DNA from: Atherix ibis
Taxonomy: Eukaryota > Arthropoda > Insecta > Diptera > Athericidae
Length of the DNA: 64,000 nucleotides
NCBI GenBank assembly: GCA_958298945.1
Contig: OY282605.1
Location: forward strand, 122,508,267 to 122,572,266
Direction of reading: 5' to 3'
Shown: positions 57,809 to 64,000 of the stretch, piece by piece
How positions within the stretch are numbered: the stretch's first letter is position 1
Layout: the number at the start of each line of letters is the position of its first letter
Notes under the pieces: generated by a model
Databases searched by the model: none
What the model saw: only the letters and a program-made list of their open reading frames with translations
What the model was told of the DNA's origin: nothing
Position numbers and translations under genes: made by a program

Positions 57809-59769
57809 TAGCTGTACAACGAAACTACTCTGAAGTTGATAATATTGATGTATAAAAATAAAATAAAATTGTTCCAACCAAAAATATATTTTTTTAATAA
57901 TTTTGTCAAATTGTTTATAATAGAATAAATAATTTTTAAAAAAAATGTAAAAGCTTATACAAATAGTTTATCAGAAAATTCAGAGATCATAAATTTTTGT
58001 CAACAGAAAATATGCGAATTTTGATTTATTGTTTAAATTTTTTAGAAGAACTTTTTTTATTTTAGTAAAGAAACTTTTATAATTTTTATAAGAACTCGAT
58101 AAAAAATTAAATGATATAGTTAAAAATTTAATAATACTTTCAGTGTAAAAATTAAAAAAAAGACCATTTGAATAGTTTAAGAGATTGTCGAATTGTTCAA
58201 GTAAAATAAAAATAAAAAATATTTTGCAATTAAAAAAAAATTGTTTAAAAAATTTGTAAATTAATTACTATTATTATGTAGGTTTAAGACCTCTTAGGGT
58301 AATTAAGATTCAACTATTAAATATTTTTAATTGAAATTTTATCGTATAAAGTTTTGAAATATCCTTTAAGCTTTTATAACATTTATTTTTGTATAAAAAT
58401 CCCTTCTAAGAAAAATGATAATTGTAGTAATTTTTGATTATAACTCTATTTATTATGATATAATTATTTCCCTTTTTAAATACATAATTTTCAGGTTATT
58501 TGGTAAAAACTCTTTACAATCTTTTTTGTATATTTCCCCTTTTCGAATAGGAACATTTTCTGTATTGAATGCTCATTTCTAATAAATTTCAAACTTGGCT
58601 TAATGGATTTTGGAAGTTGCTCTTACCATTTTTAGAATGGTTACTTACGGGAAATCATGTTTTTTTTTAAACATAAAAATGTAAATAAAATACACTTGAA
58701 TTTCTCAAGAACACTGTAATTCATTTGAATGACTTTGAGATTGTAATGCTTATGCAAATATCTGAATAAGTTTATTCAATAAGCCATTTGAAAATTCGTT
58801 AGGTACTTAGCTATGATTTATGTGTCTACACTTTATTACATGACAGTAAGGCACATGAAGTTGGAAAGTTTTTTTTTGTTGCTAAAAATAGGGTCCTAAA
58901 CAGTAAAGATACAAAAATAAAAATTTCTTATATCGGGTATGTAATGATTTTCATAATGAATTGAGGGTTATTTATTGATCAATGTCTAATTTTAATATCA
59001 TCTGATTAAGAGGGATGCAAATAAATATAACCATAAATGCGTATAAATTTTTGTTTAATCATATCAACTCCTATAGATGCAGTAAAAGTCGAAAAAGAGA
59101 ATTATTTCTTCTAATGCGAGATTAATTTATCTACCTTGAACGTGACTTTGCGAATTATGATGTTGGTATTGAAACGGATATTCGTTCATCCTTTTCGAAT
59201 TATGGATATTTTTATATTCGAATGTATGGTATGAATACACATATCCTAGCAGAGCACACTTTGTTAGAGTTCTATTTAAAGAAGATTATCTGAAGCGTTA
59301 AATTTTTCCCACTTGAGTTAAAAGCAATGCTAAAAGCGATAAAATCTCCTTTTTAAAAAAAAAATATTTCATGATTTTGTGGAAAATTAATCTACCTGTT
59401 AATGACATTAAAACAAGCCGATTAATAATTTGAATAATACGTTTTTTTTAAAATATTAAATACTGATTAGAAGAGACTCTGGAAGTGAACCATAGTCCTT
59501 GCAGTTTACATGTTTGAATGGTGAACTTTGAGGTTCAATAATGGTGAATATTTTGGTTACTTTTAAGATTATCATTTTTTAATTTTTAAAAAAATATTTT
59601 CAATTTTTACTAGTTTTTTATTTGAAATTTACAATTGCAATACAAGTAAAACGTAAATTGGATATACAAAAAAAAATGATCCAAAGGAAAATAAATTTTA
59701 TTTTTATTCATTAATGTTATCCTCTTAAAAGTGATTCCTTTGGGTAGCTATGTGTATATATTAATTTAA
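57809..59769. other. AT-rich DNA with nothing recognised
   Basis: There are no open frames of note, no repeats beyond short A/T runs and no transposon fragments. Confidence 0.5.
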
Positions 59770-60120
59770 GCTTATCGTATATCCTCCTTTGGATGTTACT
59801 GAAAGTACCAAGATGACATTCTTTCAAGTGGTTTTTGATCTTGAAGAACAAAATTAATTAACACCTAAGATCAGGTGACAAAAAATTTTCTGACAAAAAC
59901 TCGTTGATGGAGATGCCCATATGACAGGGCTATTTTCATGGTAAAGCATCCAATGTCTGCAATACCCGACCTAATGCCTTTCAAGGAGCTTCAATCTTAG
60001 GCGACGATCTTACCTCACACGAGCCCTGAATCGTTCCATATTTTCATCAGTCTACGATGTTGATGGCCTCTCTAAGTGAGGTTCATCTTCCACTACTCCT
60101 GCGCTTTCCAAAAATGTTTT
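59770..60120 (-). mobile_element. Mariner-superfamily transposase remnant, same lineage as 20190
   Basis: On the minus strand, 'VVEDEPHLERPSTS', a stop and 'TDENMERFRARVR' (about 60030-60100) is the linker after the first HTH. After a large deletion, 'MGISINEFLSENFLSPDL' (about 59865-59920; from the 'DNAPCH' region onward) and 'FILFFKIKNHLKECHLGTFS' then 'NIQRRIYDKL' (59770-59850) follow in shifting frames. The ending parallels 'FLFFPKIKKHLK.RHLGTVYNIQ' of 20190-20390, so both belong to one old family. It is inactive. Confidence 0.68.
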
Positions 60121-60746
60121 ATTCTAACGAAAACTGTATGCTCTTTATAAGACAGGTATTCATAAGTTCTTTGAAACTATTTATTTATAAGTCGAACTCA
60201 CAGATCCGCCAAACTTGACTTAAAATTGTGCTGTTCCATTTTCCGTGACGCACTACAAAAATATAATTTGAATAATCACGCACTATAGAGTCGTGTAGTT
60301 ACTAGATTGGGTTGGAACTTATATTGTACATATAGAAGAGATACACGTACAAGCTATGGAGAAGTGAAATCAGCTCCCACCGATGACAATCTCATTAATA
60401 TACATCCACATCTAGTATCTCACTAGTAATTTCACTTCAAACGACGATGGGAAATAATGGAGTGGGGTGGGGGAAGGGGTGGTAAACTAGAATAGTTGAT
60501 TCATAAAAGAGTTAATATATCTATATATGTGGACAAAAAATGTCTTGTAATTTTGCAGAAGACGTTATGAACAAAAGCAACGCTAAAGTTACGCGTTGGA
60601 TTATATTGTCACGAGCATAGAAATTTAGACAATTGACATTTTGACGACGGAAGTTGAAAGGTTAGATTGTTAGACAAAAAAAATGATTCCGTAAGTCCAA
60701 ATTGGTTTTATAATTGCGTTATTTATTAAAAATTTTCTATTTATTA

Positions 60747-61987
60747 TCAGGTGTATAAGCTTAAATCCGCTGTTTTTTAGTAAAAAAAATTACATGTTTT
60801 TTCATAGAAAGCAAAAACAAATTTATTAAAATCTCTCGGGCAATTTGTGGATACTACGCAAAAAAAATTCCTTCTCTTTCGAGCAAACCACTCATCAAGC
60901 CATTTTCGGACGTCTTCGTAAGAATTGAAGTGCTACTGAGCGAGCGCGTGGTCCATCGACAAAAATATGGGGTAGTCGGAGGGGGCCAGGTCTGGTGAGT
61001 AAGCGGGGTGGGGTAGCACCTTCCAGTTGAGTGTCTCCAAGAAGTTTCGGACCATTTTTGACGTGTGCGATATGGTGCGTAGTCGTGGAGGAAAATCAGC
61101 TATGTTGATAATCCGTCCTTTTTTCAAGCAGAGCACGGTGCAATTTGATCAGTTGTTGGTGGTAGCGGTGGGTATTGACAGTTTCACGAGGTTTCAACAT
61201 CTCACAGTAGACGATACCCTGCTGATCCCACCAAACGCACAGCATCGTCTTCCGTCCGAAGCGATTTGGTCTTGGGGCAGATGTTGATGGTTGGCCGGGA
61301 TCAACCCACGATTTCTTGCGTTTAGGATTCTCGAAATATATCCACTTTTCATCGCCTGTCACAATCCGATGCAGGAACGACTTTCGTTTTTGTTTGGCGA
61401 GCAAGATTTCGCATGTGTTTTGGCGTCGGTCCATCTGTCTATCGTTCAATTGATGCGGCACACATTTTCCGATCTTTTCAATCTTCCTCATGGTATGCAG
61501 ACGCATGGAAATGGCTGGTTGAGTAACACCCAACTGCTCCGCGAGCATTTTTTGCGATTGGGTATCGTCTTCGCCCAAAAGAGCCTGCAATTGATGGTCC
61601 TCAACCTTCCTAGGCCGATTTTCACGATTCTTGTCCCACAAGTCAAAATTGCCGTCTTTGAACCGACGAAACCAATCTCAGCACATTTTTTCCGATAAAG
61701 CACTGTCACGATAGGCCTCCATAAGTATTCGATGCGATTCGGTAGCCGATTTATTCAAATTGAAACAGAAAAGCAGAGCTGCCCGCATATGGTATTTTTC
61801 TGGCACAAAACTAGACATGATTACCAAAGGACAACTGTATGTTGTTGAACGAAATTGCTGATAATATGCACTGATTAATGTTGACAGATGTGAAACTCAT
61901 AAAAAAAGTATGGCGTGCCCATGGTAGCTTAATACGCTTACAGACTCCATTTATGACAAAACAGCGGATTTAAGCTTATACACCTAG
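60747..61987 (-). mobile_element. Family C (Mos1-like) mariner, near full length (1,241 bp)
   Basis: The ends match family C (left TCAGGTGTATAAGCTTAAAT; right its complement starting CTAGGTGTATAAGC), with TA at 60745-60746 and 61988-61989. It is shorter than the copy at 25848, mainly through a deletion near the 3' end of the transposase (about 60825). A 96-nt hairpin starts at the base after the right TA. Confidence 0.93.
60825..61818 (-). pseudogene. Family C mariner transposase, longest open part 181 codons
   Basis: The start codon is the complement of 61816-61818. After early frameshifts the frame is open from 61641 to 61096: 'HQLQALLGEDDTQSQKMLAE', 'CVPHQLNDRQMDRRQNTCEI', 'HRIVTGDEKWIYFENPKRKK' (first catalytic D), 'RFGRKTMLCVWWDQQGIVYC' and on to 'LLEKRTDYQ'. 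A frameshift follows. In another frame the second site reads 'FLHDYAPY', keeping D. Then come 'KMVRNFLETLNWKVLPHPAY' and 'SPDLAPSDYPIF' with the third D. The last part, 'LPER', is followed by a deletion that removes the 'WEKCVASxGxFFE' terminus. It has better sequence preservation than the copy at 25848. Confidence 0.9.
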
Positions 61988-61989
61988 TA

Positions 61990-62085
61990 TTAATTTCGAA
62001 CTGTTGTAGTCTAAGTAGGTCTTGGTAATTTATATTAGTATCTAACAGACGTTAAACTATTTCGATTACAACAGTTCGAAATTAA
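61990..62085. repeat. 96-nt hairpin beside a mariner target site
   Basis: Arms 61990-62011 (TTAATTTCGAACTGTTGTAG..TC) and 62064-62085 pair over 22 bases with one mismatch, around a 52-nt loop. It starts immediately after the TA duplication of the family C mariner. It could be a small MITE the mariner landed beside, or a structured RNA. Confidence 0.7.
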
Positions 62086-64000
62086 CAATAAATACTCTGA
62101 GAATCAGGATTCTAGATAAATTTGTTTTGCAGGTAAATTTTTTTCGTAAAACACCTTAGTATATTATGGATTTGTATTACTCTTAACGTGTAAAGACATA
62201 GTTGGCTATCGGCGAAGCCTGAAAGTAAAATTAACACTTTTCCAGTTATCTATCTTCAGTCTTCTTTTTGTAAACCAAACTTAAATATTGTAGATATTTG
62301 ATCATATCATTTATGAATTAAATTTATCTTGACCTTCCAGAGGAACTCAGTATTCGATACATTATTAAAAGGTAAATAACTAACAATACCCCTAAAATTT
62401 TTGGATACATAAAAATTAATGTTTAAGAAATAAAAATATATTTTAAATATTTAAGAATATTTTTTAAACTAAATATGTAATTATTAAAATTAAATAAACA
62501 AGTTTAACTGACCTTTTTTTCCGTATGCAAAAAGAAATTTTAAAATGTCTGCTATTTTTTTTTCTACGAATTTTGAAGACTTCTTTAAAAATTATATCAT
62601 ATTTATTAAAGATTAGTTTAAAAATGTTTATTTCTTTTACAATATATTTTTCTTATATTTATATTTTCATTTAAAATCGATGGTAATGTTTCAACTACTT
62701 GAAATAATATTTTTAACAAATAATCACACTTTTAACTCTATTTTTATGGTCACTTAATAATTTTACATTCAACAATAATTTTCAAAGGAATTTGTTTTAA
62801 AAAATATTTAAACATTTTTTCTTACCGAAATAATTATAAAATATTTTTTTTTTCTTGATTTAAAATTTAAGATAAAATTTTTATTAAAAATTAAATAATA
62901 ATAAATATGATTTTCCACACAACTGACTATAACGTCGTGAATCAATTAAATAAGTAATATTTTTTCTAAGCTATTTATATTTATAATACAAATCAATAAA
63001 TTCTGGACGTTTATTTTTTTTAAACACTTATTCATATTCATTAAAATAATACATCAGTTAACTGACTACAAGATTAATTCTACTTCAGTAAAAATTTACT
63101 AAGATATTAAAATATTTTGTAAGTTTTTGTTGTAGTAGAATTGATCTGGTAGAATTTTTTTTATTTTTAAAATATTGTCATTTTTCTAACATTATGTTTT
63201 TATGCAAATTTCTAATCGAACTAATTTATTAATTTCGTTCAACGATTATTTTCCGATGCCGAACAGCAGCGTTGTTGGTTACGTTCTTTTAGTACCGCTC
63301 GCAATCAGTGATAGTGACTGCGCTGGAATAGTTGTACGTGCCTACCCGAGCAAGTATGCTCGAACGTCTCAATGCGTGAAAATCTTATTTTGTGATTTTG
63401 TAAATTCTTATTCAAATTAATCTAAACTAAATTAAATTGTTTATTTATAATTGTATACGTACTTTTGATTAAAAATAAGAATAGAATTTATAAACAAATT
63501 TGTTGGATGATTTTGAATCTTTTGCCTTTTTCTAAATAAATAAATAAATAAATAAATAAACAATACAAATCGATTCTCGCGGTTAAAACTGTTCACGATC
63601 ATTTATCATTTTGATGATTTTCATGTTGGTGGCCAAAGTGACTATGGTGTATCTTTAGTGTATATTCTAAAGAATTATAATTGTGGGTGCATAATAAACC
63701 CTCTAAACAAATCAACTAGACTATAAAACTTTAAACAAATCTTAGTGAAAGATTGAATTCATAATTATGGCTTATTATACAAGTAGTTATAGGAATAAAA
63801 CGACAGATACTATTTGGTAAAATGGTTCTATTTAGTAAGTAATAAATTTGTTAATTTACAATAATTTCTATTCTAATGTTTTATCTAAGCATAAGTATTG
63901 TTATCTTAGTTATGCTATAAAACCATACCATATGCTACTAATATAAAAATAGAATAATTTTATATGCGATTTTTGACATATTTGACACGCATAAACAACT
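62086..64000. other. AT-rich DNA with one less AT-rich patch
   Basis: A 20-base word (AATAAATACTCTGAGAATCA) near 62089 also occurs near 40369. Around 63235-63400 the base composition is markedly more balanced than on either side, with an open frame (63202-63420, plus) of no known family. A TAAA microsatellite is at about 63533-63560. Nothing else was recognised. Confidence 0.5.
63533..63560. repeat. TAAA tetranucleotide microsatellite
   Basis: About seven uninterrupted TAAA units. Confidence 0.9.

Overview
This is eukaryotic nuclear DNA, very AT-rich, with split genes, short GT-AG introns and dense fossils of mariner/Tc1 transposons and Jockey-type retroposons. It most resembles an insect genome, probably a fly: one mariner family is close to the Mos1/mauritiana type, and Jockey-clade LINEs are typical of such genomes. 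There are no bacterial operons, rRNA genes, convincing tRNAs or CRISPR arrays. The species cannot be named from the sequence alone.

Only one host gene is securely supported. It lies on the minus strand at 2464-9100 and is partial at both ends. It has a 109-bp exon (8992-9100), a giant 4,944-bp exon (2671-7614) and a 120-bp exon (2464-2583), joined by phase-0 GT-AG introns. It encodes a long, low-complexity, basic nuclear-type protein with a short coiled coil and the start of a C-terminal WD40 propeller. The layout and WD40 sequence resemble zinc finger protein 106 (ZNF106). The 5' exons lie upstream, beyond 9100, and the rest of the propeller lies beyond the left edge.

Most of the rest is a transposon graveyard. 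At least seven IS630/Tc1/mariner lineages are visible. Family A (TIR CGAGGTCTGTTCAAAAAGTA) is at 14291, 24161, 48630, 51147 and 56736, plus a 242-bp palindromic MITE at 40030. Family B is a near-complete copy at 21151-22423. Family C (Mos1-like) is at 25848, 44517 and 60747. An older mariner is at about 700-1850, and another lineage at 54921. Remnants of a lineage with a 'FLFFPxxKxHLK' motif are at 20190 and 59770. A 'WPPRS..DLTPL' lineage is at 8430, 39110 and 44265. A Tc1-like remnant is at 15175. Jockey-clade reverse transcriptase fragments are at 1-560 and 47336-48490. None encodes an intact protein.

Tandem repeats are the other main component. A 20-bp minisatellite of about 34 units is at 19097-19776. 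A 2-kb AT-rich array at 30090-32040 has a roughly 770-bp higher-order repeat. There are also many small local duplications.

The most unusual structures are a large inverted duplication whose arms carry mariner copies (48630-51901), a 74-nt near-perfect hairpin at 42488-42561, a 96-nt hairpin at 61990-62085, an exact minisatellite unit 8 kb from its array beside a mariner target site (27145-27164), and a templated inverted insertion inside a transposase (55444-55566). Long stretches (about 15.6-19.0, 22.4-24.1, 32-39, 51.9-54.8 and 62.1-64 kb) show nothing recognisable and may be intronic or intergenic.
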